64,000 bases of DNA. It comes from Verrucomicrobiaceae bacterium (lineage in GTDB: Bacteria > Verrucomicrobiota > Verrucomicrobiia > Verrucomicrobiales > Verrucomicrobiaceae). Every line of letters starts with the position of its first letter. Position 1 is the first letter of the stretch. Position numbers and translations under genes: made by a program. Where the stretch lies: the NCBI GenBank assembly GCA_027490195.1, contig JAIXYN010000037.1, positions 1 through 64,000 on the forward strand, given 5' to 3'. Shown piece by piece: positions 1 through 7,180 of this stretch. Below the pieces are notes generated by a model. That model was not told the DNA's origin and did not search any database. It saw only the letters and a program-made list of their open reading frames with translations.

Positions 1-434
1 CGGAAACCTCTTCCCAAACAGATGCAAGGCCCGACGCTTGGGGCTGTAGGTTGGTCGTGTTTGGCGTCCAAGGCATTTCATCGCCCAGCGCCATCTCCGC
101 CAAACCGCCCGACTGCGAGGACCTTCGCACTCCCCAGCATTTGCCGTGCGCGCACAGACACCTCCCATTCTTCGCACTGTGCGCTTCAAAACTCACTGCG
201 CACTTCCCCAGCCAGCCTGTGAGACCATCCACCATCCTTCTCACGAAGGAGGGTCTTTAGTCTCATTTTCAACTGCGCGTGGTATTACCATCCACCAGCG
301 CCTCGGCCTCGTTTGCACCAGCTTCGCCCTCACCTGCGTCGCTTCTTCCCCGAAAAACCCAACTGAAGCGGGCTGCCGCTTTCACTCCGATTGCCAGGTT
401 GAACACCCCGCCCACTCCATCCACCATCCCTTCA
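1..434. other. Stretch without a recognised gene
   Basis: I see no coding sequence that I can support here. The open frames in this stretch are rich in Arg, His and Pro and look like chance frames in C-rich DNA. The frame of the following gene stays open back to about 279, but that extension lacks a secretion leader, so the ATG at 435 is preferred. The 5' leader and promoter of that gene must lie here; no clear -35/-10 pair was found. Confidence 0.5.
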
Positions 435-1706
435 ATGAACCGCCGCACCTTCATCGTATCCGCCCTCGCCGCATCCACACTGCGCCCGCTGCACGCCACC
501 GCCACCGCCACCGCCGCCGCCCAAGCCCACACCGAAATCTGGCGCCGCTTCATCGACAAATTCGGCATCATGATCGACTTCGCCGACCTCGATGGCACCG
601 TCTCCCTCCCCACCGCCGAAGAACTGCGCGACGGCAAACCCAACGCCCTCGGCTGGTGGGCACCCATCGAGAACGGTGCCATGTTCAACGGCCTCTACAT
701 GGATGCCGCCATCAATCGTTGGAAGCGCACTCAATCCTCTGAAGATGCCTCAAAAGCGCGCAAGCTCATGGAGGGCCTGCTACTCCTGAACTCGATCAGC
801 GACGTCAAAGGCTTCGTCGGTCGCGGTGTCGGCGCGGATGGCAAATCGCATTACCCCATGGGCTCGAATGATCAGACGCTTCCATGGTTCCTCGGCCTCT
901 GGCGCTACTGGGATTCCGGCCTCGCCACTGCCGAGGAAAAGCAACGCATTGCCAAACACCTCGTCGAGACAGTGGAGACGATCCTTGCCATGAAATGGCA
1001 GATGCCCGCAGAGCAGCCCTTCGGCAAACGAGGCGGTTTCGGCGGCTTTAGTTTCGACAGCTCACCACGCCTCCTTTTCACCTGCAAGGCTCTGCATCAG
1101 GTCACCGGCGATGCCAAATGGGACAAGCTTTACCGCGATGCTCTGATGGAACGCGGTGGCAAAGAAAAGCGCACACGCCTCGAAATCTGCGAGCAAGGCA
1201 TGGTGTTCGAATACGCCAAATATCACACCTGGACCTCCTGCACCTGCGTCGGCGCCCTGCGCGCCTTGTGGGAGATGGAGCAGGACCAAACCCTCCACAG
1301 CGCCTATGCGAAAGGCCTGCAAGCCAGCGCTGATCTTGCCCTCAAGAGCTTGCCAATGGCGGAAAAATTCAACAACGCAGACACCAGCTATTTCGAGATG
1401 AACTGGCGTGTGATGAACGAGGATTGGAAACCTCAGCAAACCGAACAAGAGGCGCAGGATCTCGCACACCTGCAGTTGAAAAAATTCAACATCGTCGCCC
1501 CACGCCGCAACAAGGAGACGGCCTTCGTCCGCGAACCCACCGCCGCCACGTGGGTCGTCACACTTGCACCTGACACCGCCATTTTGAAATCACGCGCTGC
1601 AGATGTGGAGCGAGTCATCGCACATTATGACTACACCAAGCTCTACTACTCCCAGTTCTTCTGGGTCGATGCCGCGTGGGAACGACTCCAGGCTTTGCCA
1701 AAATAG
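435..1706 (+). CDS. Tat-exported protein of unknown function
   Basis: A 423-residue protein. The start at 435 is chosen because it gives a compact leader beginning MNRRTFIVSALAAS, a twin-arginine-type signal ending near HATATATAAA; the longer frame from 279 adds unrelated residues before it. The mature part is rich in Trp and aromatic residues and in helix-like segments (for example WWAPIENGAMFNGLYMDA and the region around TWTSCTCVGALRALWEME), which recalls alpha/alpha-barrel carbohydrate-active proteins. I do not recognise the family firmly, so this is only an impression. It stands alone; the next gene starts 17 bases downstream on the same strand and could be co-transcribed. Confidence 0.75.
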   Translation: MNRRTFIVSALAASTLRPLHATATATAAAQAHTEIWRRFIDKFGIMIDFADLDGTVSLPTAEELRDGKPNALGWWAPIENGAMFNGLYMDAAINRWKRTQSSEDASKARKLMEGLLLLNSISDVKGFVGRGVGADGKSHYPMGSNDQTLPWFLGLWRYWDSGLATAEEKQRIAKHLVETVETILAMKWQMPAEQPFGKRGGFGGFSFDSSPRLLFTCKALHQVTGDAKWDKLYRDALMERGGKEKRTRLEICEQGMVFEYAKYHTWTSCTCVGALRALWEMEQDQTLHSAYAKGLQASADLALKSLPMAEKFNNADTSYFEMNWRVMNEDWKPQQTEQEAQDLAHLQLKKFNIVAPRRNKETAFVREPTAATWVVTLAPDTAILKSRAADVERVIAHYDYTKLYYSQFFWVDAAWERLQALPK

Positions 1707-1723
1707 GACACCACCTCCATCTT

Positions 1724-2158
1724 ATGAAGCACAGCGTCACCGAGCTCCCCTTCAACACCTTCCTCGGCCTCGAATCCGCCACGGACCCCGCGCAACTCCT
1801 CCGCCTCCCCTCGGGCCCCCAGTACCTCAATCACCTCGGCACCGTCCACGCCAGCGCCCAGCTCGCGCTCGCAGAGGCCTCCAGCGGCGAGTTCCTCCTT
1901 CGCTCCCTCGGCTCCGACTCCGGCGTCATCCCCGTCGTCCGCCGCCTCGAATCCAAATTCCGCAAACCCGCCAACGGAGCCATCACCTCCACCGTTTCCA
2001 CCCCACCCGAAACACTCGACCAACTCCGCGCCGATCTCGCCGCCAAAGGCCGCGCCATCGTCAGCATCGCCGTCGAACTCCACGACGAATCCGGTGCCCA
2101 CACCCTCTCCGCCACCGTCGAGTGGTTCATCACACTACTCAATCGCACCCCAGGCTGA
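1724..2158 (+). CDS. Hotdog-fold thioesterase (DUF4442 / YiiD-C type)
   Basis: A 144-residue cytoplasmic protein. The start at 1724 (MKHSVTELPFNTFLG) is preferred over an in-frame codon at 1676 that overlaps the previous gene. The pattern LPFNTFLGLE, then YLNHLGTVHASAQLALAEASSG, is the DUF4442/YiiD C-terminal-like hotdog pattern, where the N-H-x-G-T-x-H segment is the usual central-helix region of acyl-CoA thioesterases. The substrate cannot be told. The last codons and stop lie inside a ~190-bp segment repeated at 3383-3570, so the copy downstream carries only the gene's extreme 3' end. Confidence 0.7.
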   Translation: MKHSVTELPFNTFLGLESATDPAQLLRLPSGPQYLNHLGTVHASAQLALAEASSGEFLLRSLGSDSGVIPVVRRLESKFRKPANGAITSTVSTPPETLDQLRADLAAKGRAIVSIAVELHDESGAHTLSATVEWFITLLNRTPG

Positions 2159-2330
2159 CACGCTTCAACACCCCTTCGACCACGGCATCCCGGCAATCCA
2201 AAATCAAAAATCGATTGCTCATCAATCCTCAATCACACACGCCCAGTACCCCTCCTCATTTTTTGCGCCTTCTGCGTCTTTTTGCGGCCACTCAATTCCG
2301 GTTCCCACCTCTAATCAACCACCGCAAACA
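2141..2330 (+). repeat. Duplicated intergenic segment, copy 1
   Basis: This segment runs from the last codons of the thioesterase gene almost to the DJ-1/PfpI gene. It matches 3383-3570 in the same orientation at roughly nine bases in ten with almost no length differences. Shared landmarks include ccaggctgacacgcttcaa, aatccaaaatcaaaaatcga and aattccggttcccacctct. Because copy 1 contains the true end of an intact gene, it is probably the source copy. Confidence 0.9.
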
Positions 2331-2362
2331 ATCGCAAACAACCGCAAACTCCCCCGCTGTCC

Positions 2363-2986
2363 ATGAACGTCGGCATCTTCATCTTCCACGACATCGAAGT
2401 CCTCGACCTCGGCGGCCCCTTCGAAGTCTTCTCCGTCGCCACCCGCGTCAAAGCCCGCCTCGATCCCGCATCCCCGCCGCCCTTCAACGTCTTCACCATC
2501 GGCGAAACCACCGCCCCCATTCACGCCCGCGGCGGCCTCATCGTCACCCCCGCCTTCTCCTTCACCGATCATCCGCCCATCGATCTCCTCATCATCCCCG
2601 GCGGCATCGTCTCAGCCGAACTCAAAAAGGAAAACATCATCCACTGGATCACCACCACCTCCGCCAAAGCCAAACTCACCGCCAGCGTCTGCACCGGCTC
2701 CTTCCTCCTCGCCCAAGCCGGCCTCCTCACCGGCAAACGCGCCACCACCCACTGGTCCGACATCGAAGAAATGAAGTCCCTCTTCCCCAAAGTCACCGTC
2801 GAAGACCAAGTCCGCTTCATCGATCAAGGCCACATCATCACCTCCGCCGGAATCTCCGCCGGAATCGACATGTCCCTCCACCTCGTCTCCCGCCTCCAGT
2901 CCGAATCCCTCGCCATCGCCACCGCCAGACAAATGGACTACCGCTGGATTCGCGACAGCCATGACACACTAAACCACACCTCTTGA
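2363..2986 (+). CDS. DJ-1/PfpI family protein (isonitrile-hydratase-like)
   Basis: A 207-residue cytoplasmic protein covering a whole DJ-1/PfpI (ThiJ, class I glutamine-amidotransferase-like) domain. It begins MNVGIFIFHDIEVLDLGGPFEVF, matching the first strand and conserved Glu region; LLIIPGG lies near residue 76; and the nucleophile-elbow motif TASVCTGSFLLA places the probable catalytic Cys at residue 110. The sequence ends shortly after the domain with no AraC-type HTH, so it is a stand-alone enzyme rather than a GlxA-type regulator. Family members include isonitrile hydratases and glyoxalase-III-like proteins; the real substrate is unknown. Confidence 0.85.
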   Translation: MNVGIFIFHDIEVLDLGGPFEVFSVATRVKARLDPASPPPFNVFTIGETTAPIHARGGLIVTPAFSFTDHPPIDLLIIPGGIVSAELKKENIIHWITTTSAKAKLTASVCTGSFLLAQAGLLTGKRATTHWSDIEEMKSLFPKVTVEDQVRFIDQGHIITSAGISAGIDMSLHLVSRLQSESLAIATARQMDYRWIRDSHDTLNHTS

Positions 2987-3057
2987 TAACACTCACGACT
3001 GACACGCAGTGAAGGCAGCCTTCGTCACACATCGAACGCAATCACGATCACCACGGC

Positions 3058-3216
3058 CTAGCCTGCATTTCTCACACTTAATGGGAATAGGTAAACAGTG
3101 TGTGGCACGCGTCATGTAGCTCGGCATTCCGATGCCGAGTCGCGCCCTTCGCGGACTCGGTGCCCCGAGCAACATCGCCGGATGTCAACGTTTGGAGTGT
3201 GAGAAGTGCGGGCTAG
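3058..3216. repeat. MITE-like element with 21-bp terminal inverted repeats
   Basis: The left end ctagcctgcatttctcacact (21 bases, 3058-3078) is the reverse complement of 3196-3216 with two mismatches. The 159-bp interior has no ORF and carries a perfect hairpin, ctcggcat / atgccgag, at 3120-3139. Size, terminal inverted repeats and lack of coding content fit a non-autonomous miniature transposon. I could not identify a clean target-site duplication. Confidence 0.6.
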
Positions 3217-3269
3217 ACCAGTTCTCGAAAAGATTGTCATATTGAACCGGCGAACTCAGCGGCCCCAGT

Positions 3270-3380
3270 GGCAAGACAGGAGAGCCGCCTGCTATTGAAC
3301 AATAACAGGCAAACGACCAACGCAGCCAATGGGGCCGCTCCGTCGTCCGGGCAATGGGAGAAGATTTTTGAGAGTTGGTC
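3270..3380 (+). repeat. 111-bp dispersed repeat, copy R1
   Basis: This copy matches 63303-63413 over 111 bp in the same orientation, with shared blocks ggagagccgc, acaggcaaacgac and gtccgggcaatggga followed by aagatttttgagagt. R1 contains an imperfect hairpin gcctg-c-tattg / caata-a-caggc around 3287-3310. It ends at the very edge of the duplicated segment that starts at 3383. The family is unknown. Confidence 0.85.
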
Positions 3381-3382
3381 TA

Positions 3383-3570
3383 AATCACACCCCAGGCTGA
3401 CACGCTTCAATACCCCTTCGACCACGGCATCCTGGCAATCCAAAATCAAAAATCGAATGCTCATCAATCGTCAATCACGCACGCCCAGCCCCCTCCCCAT
3501 TTTTGCGCCTTATGCGTCTTTTTGCGGCCAATCAATTCCGGTTCCCACCTCTGATCAACCACTGCCAACA
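3383..3570 (+). repeat. Duplicated intergenic segment, copy 2
   Basis: This is the second copy of the segment at 2141-2330. Its left edge reproduces the last codons and stop of the thioesterase gene although no thioesterase gene precedes it here. It directly follows the 111-bp repeat R1, so the copy was probably placed or trimmed by the same event that placed R1. Confidence 0.9.
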
Positions 3571-3821
3571 ACGGCATGTTTAGAGATGCCAAGCATAATG
3601 CACACACCAGGGCGTAAACAGTTGTAGAACAAAGCCAAACTGAGACACCCACGCCGGCCCATCAGGCGCGCGAAAACGCGGAATTAAGTTGCCTGCCATC
3701 CATCCAGTTCCTGAATTCCTGCATTCCTTATTTTCAGACCTTCTGCATCAGCGTCCCATCAGCGATTAAAAATCCGGCTCTTCCTCCAGGCGCATTGAGC
3801 GAGTCAGCTTCAGACTCCGTC

Positions 3822-3847
3822 ATCCGTGTCAATCCGTGCCATCCGTG
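3822..3847 (+). repeat. Three atccgtg heptamers with 9-10-bp spacing
   Basis: The heptamer atccgtg occurs at 3822, 3832 and 3841. The same design, three heptamers one helical turn apart, occurs with the related word attcgcg just before the GxxExxY gene at 14178-14204. No gene follows directly here. Confidence 0.65.
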
Positions 3848-4029
3848 GTCAGAGATTCTGGGAAGTAGCGATGTCAGGCATGAATGGCACTTAATTAAGG
3901 CAGGCCATCGTTCGTCTTCACACCTTCCAGCGCACCTGACTTCACATGCTCAATCCCCTTGGCAGAATAAAGTCAACTCCCCCATTCCGCCCCGCCACAC
4001 ACCAGCCCTGAAAGGTCTGCGCAATTCAG

Positions 4030-4066
4030 CCCAGGGTCAGCCGAGCCTAAGCGAGGCGACCCTGGG
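4030..4066. repeat. REP-like hairpin, copy 1
   Basis: A perfect 9-bp stem, cccagggtc (4030-4038) with gaccctggg (4058-4066), encloses gccgagcctaagcgaggc-type sequence. The core and flanks (cagccctgaa upstream, gggaagcaaaccca downstream) recur at 56908-56944, and a variant is at 4293-4330. Confidence 0.75.
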
Positions 4067-4292
4067 TTTCCGGCAACACCACCGGGAAGCAAACCCAGCG
4101 CACTCTTAAAACACCAACCTCACCAGCAGCGTCCACACCCCGCTCCGCCACACACCACTCACTCTCAAACGCCCCAACGCCCTCGCAGTCCACGAACCAT
4201 GCGCTTAATCAAGCGCCATTCATGCCCTGCATCCAAAGCACCTCCATACACCGCATTAAATCTCCGCCGCGCCAGCGGCGCGAAGGATTCAG

Positions 4293-4330
4293 CCCAGGGC
4301 GGGCCGAGCCTAGGCGAGGGCTGCCCTGGG
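4293..4330. repeat. REP-like hairpin, copy 2 (variant)
   Basis: An 8-bp perfect stem, cccagggc (4293-4300) with gccctggg (4323-4330), around ccgagcctaggcgagg. It is clearly the same family as the copy at 4030 but with compensating changes in the stem, which suggests that the folded form matters. Confidence 0.7.
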
Positions 4331-4732
4331 GTCCGCGCACACCACACACCTTGCGTCAAGGGCGCGCCCTGAATGGGCGCGGGAGAACGCATGCCGCGCG
4401 CAAGGCACCTCCATACATCTCAATGCACAGCGCAGAACCGTCCATCCCATCTCCTGCGCTCCTTCAGAGCGCAGCCTTGGGGCTGGCGGTGCCGCGTCAC
4501 CCAAACCCAGCGCCATTCTTGCCAGACATTTTGCACAAGCCATGGAAAGAGCTGCGCAGCACCGAAAAACGCAGCCAGCAGCAGCGTCAGAGCCTCACGG
4601 CACCCAAAGCAAAACGCAAAGAGCCAACCGCTCCGGCGCATTGCGATGGACGCTCCACCACGGGGTAATCCTGCTGCTCAGGCTCTGCAGATTGGCTTCG
4701 CGTGCAGGATGCCGCTCACGCGGCAAGGCAGT

Positions 4733-4828
4733 GTCCAACAACTGCGTACCTTTGAAGTCGGGCGAAGACACCCAAGACCTTATCCACGCCCTTTGGCGCC
4801 CGATTCAAAGCTAACTTGAGGGTTCGCC
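4733..4828 (-). other. attC-like recombination site D
   Basis: Read on the minus strand: outer core ggcgaac (4828-4822), then a 14-bp arm that pairs across a spacer with a single bulged G (4797-4810 with 4750-4764), then outer core gttggac (4739-4733), which fits the integron core consensus GTTRRRY. It begins 19 bases after the stop of the gene at 4848-5363, the expected place for a cassette's attC. The spacers between cores and inner arms are longer than usual. Confidence 0.55.
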
Positions 4829-4847
4829 ATTGGCTTCGTGCGCCGCG

Positions 4848-5363
4848 TTAAATCCATGGGCAGTTGTTCTTTAGATACTTGAGTTCTTTTGTGGCTTTCG
4901 CCCAGGTGTTCAGGTCATCCATAAATGCACCATATCCGCAGGCGTGTGAGTAAACCCTGATAGGCTCCCTTGTTTCAATACGGTGAATCCAATACACCCA
5001 AGGACCAATGTCATCCTTGGTCATCAGGCCAAATGTCACACTGCGGTGGACATCCCGAAGGTGCTCAAATGCATCATCGACCTTCAATCTAGTGGCCAAT
5101 TCGTCTGCATCAAAAGAGAGGTTGATCACTCGCAAGTGATGATCAAACGCTGACTTGTAATCTACAATCCGCGAAAACACTTCGAGCACTGTCTTTAGTG
5201 CTGCTTGCAGCCGCAGAACCTCGTTCTGTCGGGCTTGGCGACCGGTTCGGATTGACTCCCGGGCTTTCTGATAAAAACTCCAGCCTGCTGTGAGACCAGA
5301 AGCAACTACGCCAATGGCTCCAGCCAAAATTGACGAACTCGATATGATGTCTTTTAACTCCAT
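4848..5363 (-). CDS. Unknown membrane-anchored cassette protein
   Basis: A 171-residue protein with one N-terminal hydrophobic helix (about residues 10-30, SSILAGAIGVVASGLTAGW) followed by a charged helical stretch (QKARESIRTGRQARQNEVLR) and a soluble domain with several His, Trp and Asp residues. It looks like a small inner-membrane-anchored protein. I recognise no family. It is a single gene between attC-like sites D and C, and codon use is less biased to C/G in the third position than in neighbouring chromosomal genes, fitting acquisition as an integron cassette. Function unknown. Confidence 0.65.
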   Translation of the reverse strand: MELKDIISSSSILAGAIGVVASGLTAGWSFYQKARESIRTGRQARQNEVLRLQAALKTVLEVFSRIVDYKSAFDHHLRVINLSFDADELATRLKVDDAFEHLRDVHRSVTFGLMTKDDIGPWVYWIHRIETREPIRVYSHACGYGAFMDDLNTWAKATKELKYLKNNCPWI

Positions 5364-5412
5364 AGACTGGCTTGAGGTTTACGTGTGATTGGCGGCGGTT
5401 TCCTTTGGTTGG

Positions 5413-5538
5413 CCTACCGCCTAAGCTCTCCGGCAGATAGGGACGGCGAGTCACATGGGCGGAGCGGTGATTCTTCGAGTCACGAGTGATGATGTTGCAC
5501 CAGCACCCCTATCTGTTCGAAGCAGCGTTTTGTTCTCC
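5413..5538 (-). other. Degenerate attC-like site C (uncertain)
   Basis: On the minus strand the right half ggagaacaaaacg (from 5538) matches the conserved right half of site A (ggcgaacaaaacg) and starts 11 bases after the antitoxin stop. A perfect 9-bp inner stem, cagataggg (5434-5442) with ccctatctg (5507-5515), follows. The left core is not a clean GTT-type core; gcctacc at 5413-5419 is only a weak candidate. Probably decayed. Confidence 0.35.
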
Positions 5539-5548
5539 TTGGTTTGGT

Positions 5549-5788
5549 TCATCGGGGTTCGTCGCCCTCCACGATTGGCCCCTTGGGGATCAGGGCCATT
5601 GCCTCAAGGAAACTCTTCCGTGAGCCGCCCTTGGCTCGCTCGGCGATGATGTCATAGGTCTGCAAAGCCGACAGCTTCTCGGCAACAGCCAGACTGACAA
5701 ACTGGTTGATGGAGATACCATCCACATCCGCAGCACGCTTGAGGTGGCGGTGAATAGAATCGGGTAGTCTGAGGCTGAGGCTGCTCAT
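5549..5788 (-). CDS. Ribbon-helix-helix-type antitoxin, partner of the PIN toxin
   Basis: A 79-residue protein starting MSSLSLRLPDSIHRHLKRAA and containing DGISINQFVSLAVAEKL, the usual MetJ/Arc/HicB-like ribbon-helix-helix pattern of DNA-binding antitoxins. The C-terminal part (RKSFLEAMALIPKG) would be the toxin-binding tail. The start codon overlaps the toxin gene's stop (5785-5788), so the pair is translationally coupled with the toxin first. A perfect palindrome just before the toxin gene (6199-6220) is a likely operator for the complex. Confidence 0.8.
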   Translation of the reverse strand: MSSLSLRLPDSIHRHLKRAADVDGISINQFVSLAVAEKLSALQTYDIIAERAKGGSRKSFLEAMALIPKGPIVEGDEPR

Positions 5789-6198
5789 GGTAGGAGTCGG
5801 ATGAAGTCTGCGGGAGGTAAAACGGTGATGCCAAACTGGGAGGCTAATCGAAGGTCTTTGCCGTTGAATGTGACAATGTGAGTGGCACCCGAAGCAATAG
5901 CCACCTCCAGCACCATGTCGTCTTTGGGGTCTGGAAGTATGGGCCGCCAGAGAAAGTAAATCTGTTGCTTGTGGGCCACCATCGCGATGCGCCGGATGAT
6001 CGCATCCACAGCGGCAGCCGGAAGGGTGATTCCCATGTCAGGCCGTGCAGAAACATCCTCATACTCAGCGAGCAACGGGACAGAAAGCGCCATCTGAAAA
6101 TCACCTCCGTCTGCCGCCAAAATGATCTGGTGGCTGGCTCCTGATGAAGAACGAAGGGCGGCAATGAGGACATTGGTATCGATCACGGCTCTGATCAC
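5785..6198 (-). CDS. PIN-domain toxin (COG1569-like ribonuclease)
   Basis: A 137-residue PIN domain. The signature acidic residues are visible: VIDTNVLIAAL at the N-terminus (Asp near residue 7), LLAEYEDV in the middle, and PDPKDDMVLEVAIASGATHIVTFNGKDL, the COG1569-type distal motif. Such proteins are Mg-dependent RNases neutralised by a small DNA-binding antitoxin, here encoded next with a 4-base overlap. The start is a GTG at 6198, immediately after the palindrome at 6199-6220. The pair lies between attC-like sites B and C; toxin-antitoxin cassettes are typical stabilisers of cassette arrays. Confidence 0.85.
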   Translation of the reverse strand: MIRAVIDTNVLIAALRSSSGASHQIILAADGGDFQMALSVPLLAEYEDVSARPDMGITLPAAAVDAIIRRIAMVAHKQQIYFLWRPILPDPKDDMVLEVAIASGATHIVTFNGKDLRLASQFGITVLPPADFIRLLP

Positions 6199-6220
6199 GC
6201 GGTATCATATCCGATACCGC
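6199..6220. promoter_or_regulatory. Perfect palindrome before the PIN toxin gene (probable operator)
   Basis: gcggtatc (6199-6206) and gataccgc (6213-6220) form a perfect 8-bp inverted repeat with a 6-base centre. It directly abuts the toxin start codon, where ribbon-helix-helix antitoxins usually bind to autoregulate the operon. Confidence 0.7.
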
Positions 6221-6248
6221 AGGTAATGTCAACGCGCGCTTTCACTGA

Positions 6249-6469
6249 GGCGAACGTCTCGGATCAGGCGGCAGCGAGCAGGAATGGAGCGAACCGAGCG
6301 GAGCGAGATGCACAGCCAAAGACTGCCCGTAGGGTGCGAGTGGGAACTCGCATCAACCGACATAGCTTGCACCAAGCAGCCCGAAGTGCAGCGCCGGGGG
6401 GGCGCTGGGAACCGCCGATGACACGACAAATGCCATACGAGCCCCCTGCCTGCATCTGTTTTGTTCGGC
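6249..6469 (-). other. attC-like recombination site B (long form)
   Basis: On the minus strand: core gccgaac (6469-6463), spacer, inner arm gatgcaggc (6456-6448), about 180 bases with further palindromic sequence, inner arm gcctgatcc (6269-6261), spacer, core gttcgcc (6255-6249). The inner arms pair except for one extrahelical G. The right half is almost identical to that of site A over about 30 bases. It starts 33 bases after the stop of the upstream cassette gene. Length 221 bp, in the range of long attC sites. Confidence 0.7.
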
Positions 6470-6501
6470 GTTGGTATTGGCTGTGGTCTTGATCGTCATG
6501 G

Positions 6502-7065
6502 CTAGTGAGAGTGGCTCTGAATGAGTCGATCCAGTGGCCTTTGGTCAAGTCGTGGTGAGTCGGAAACTCCAAATGAGATGACAGAAGGCCCTGTCCCATC
6601 AACATAGATGAGTGCCTTGGTGCACTCGAAGCAAATCACCAGATCGTATGTAGATTCACCATCAGACACCTGAATGCCGTGATGTGGTGTGAAGCACGCC
6701 CATTCGATCCGATTCCGAGCGTATAAAGCGTCCAAATCAGATAAGAAGTGAGGCAGGTCCGGAGCCTCAATGAAACCGGTGTCACCAACAATTTCATAGT
6801 CGTGAAATGCTGGTCTGAATGGGTCTGCGGATGTCGGAGATTCGCGCGATGAGGAACCCCGGTAGTGTGTCGGATCCAACGCTAGCACCCGGAAGCTGGT
6901 CGCCCTCTGAAAAGGTCGGAGTAGCGATGAATCATAATGTGCGATTGGGACTGGGACGGTTGGGTAGACCAACAGGTCTCTGTAGGCGATAATCACTCCA
7001 GAGGCAGCGAGGACACCTACTATCGAGCCAATCAAAAGTTGCTTCGTGGCGATTCTTGGTGGCAT
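6502..7065 (-). CDS. Unknown cassette protein with an N-terminal membrane helix
   Basis: The start at 7065 (MPPRIATKQLLIGSIVG) is chosen because it falls 8 bases inside the cassette boundary defined by attC-like site A; the longer frame to 7122 would run through the recombination site. The 187-residue product has one N-terminal transmembrane segment (KQLLIGSIVGVLAASGVIIAY) and a soluble part with a PHFLSDLDALY segment and a beta-rich C-terminus containing YDLVICFECTKALIYVDGTG, which recalls small immunity-like or lipoprotein-like orphans. No family recognised. Codon use is mixed and AT-richer than core genes nearby. Confidence 0.65.
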   Translation of the reverse strand: MPPRIATKQLLIGSIVGVLAASGVIIAYRDLLVYPTVPVPIAHYDSSLLRPFQRATSFRVLALDPTHYRGSSSRESPTSADPFRPAFHDYEIVGDTGFIEAPDLPHFLSDLDALYARNRIEWACFTPHHGIQVSDGESTYDLVICFECTKALIYVDGTGPSVISFGVSDSPRLDQRPLDRLIQSHSH

Positions 7066-7073
7066 TGAAGTTG

Positions 7074-7167
7074 GGCGAACGCTTCGGATCAGGCGACGGC
7101 GAGCGCAAGACGTTTCTGACAAGACAGATAGCCTTCGAGCCCCCTGCCTGCATCCGTTTTGTTCGCC
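7074..7167 (-). other. attC-like recombination site A (best match)
   Basis: Minus-strand reading: R'' core ggcgaac (7167-7161), aaaac, inner arm ggatgcaggc (7155-7146), loop, inner arm gcctgatcc (7094-7086), gaagc, R' core gttcgcc (7080-7074). The outer cores are perfect complements. The inner arms pair over 9 bp with one extrahelical G in the L'' arm, and the aagc-gtt junction is like that of class 1 integron cassettes. It sits 13 bases after the stop of the gene at 7181-7810 and just ahead of the next cassette gene. 94 bp. Confidence 0.75.
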
Positions 7168-7180
7168 TTGGTTTCAGCTG

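Larger units (their letters stand above)
3571..4732. other. Long gene-free, repeat-bearing region
   Basis: About 1.16 kb in which I find no convincing gene on either strand; open frames have no recognisable protein features. It holds two REP-like hairpins (4030-4066, 4293-4330), a heptamer tandem repeat (3822-3847), and an inverted pair of segments centred on ggcatgaatggc (about 3882-3905 and 4200-4232). It borders the minus-strand cassette array, so decayed cassettes could lie here. Confidence 0.6.

Noticed and set aside
1603-2964. 453-codon plus-strand open frame rich in Arg, His and Pro
   Set aside because: It overlaps the thioesterase and DJ-1 genes in another frame and has only low-complexity R/H/P composition, typical of shadows in C-rich DNA.
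3270-3380. Group II intron end in repeat R1/R2
   Set aside because: The gagccgc start resembles the 5' side of domain V, but the required 3' partner with ACGGTTC is missing and no reverse transcriptase is present.
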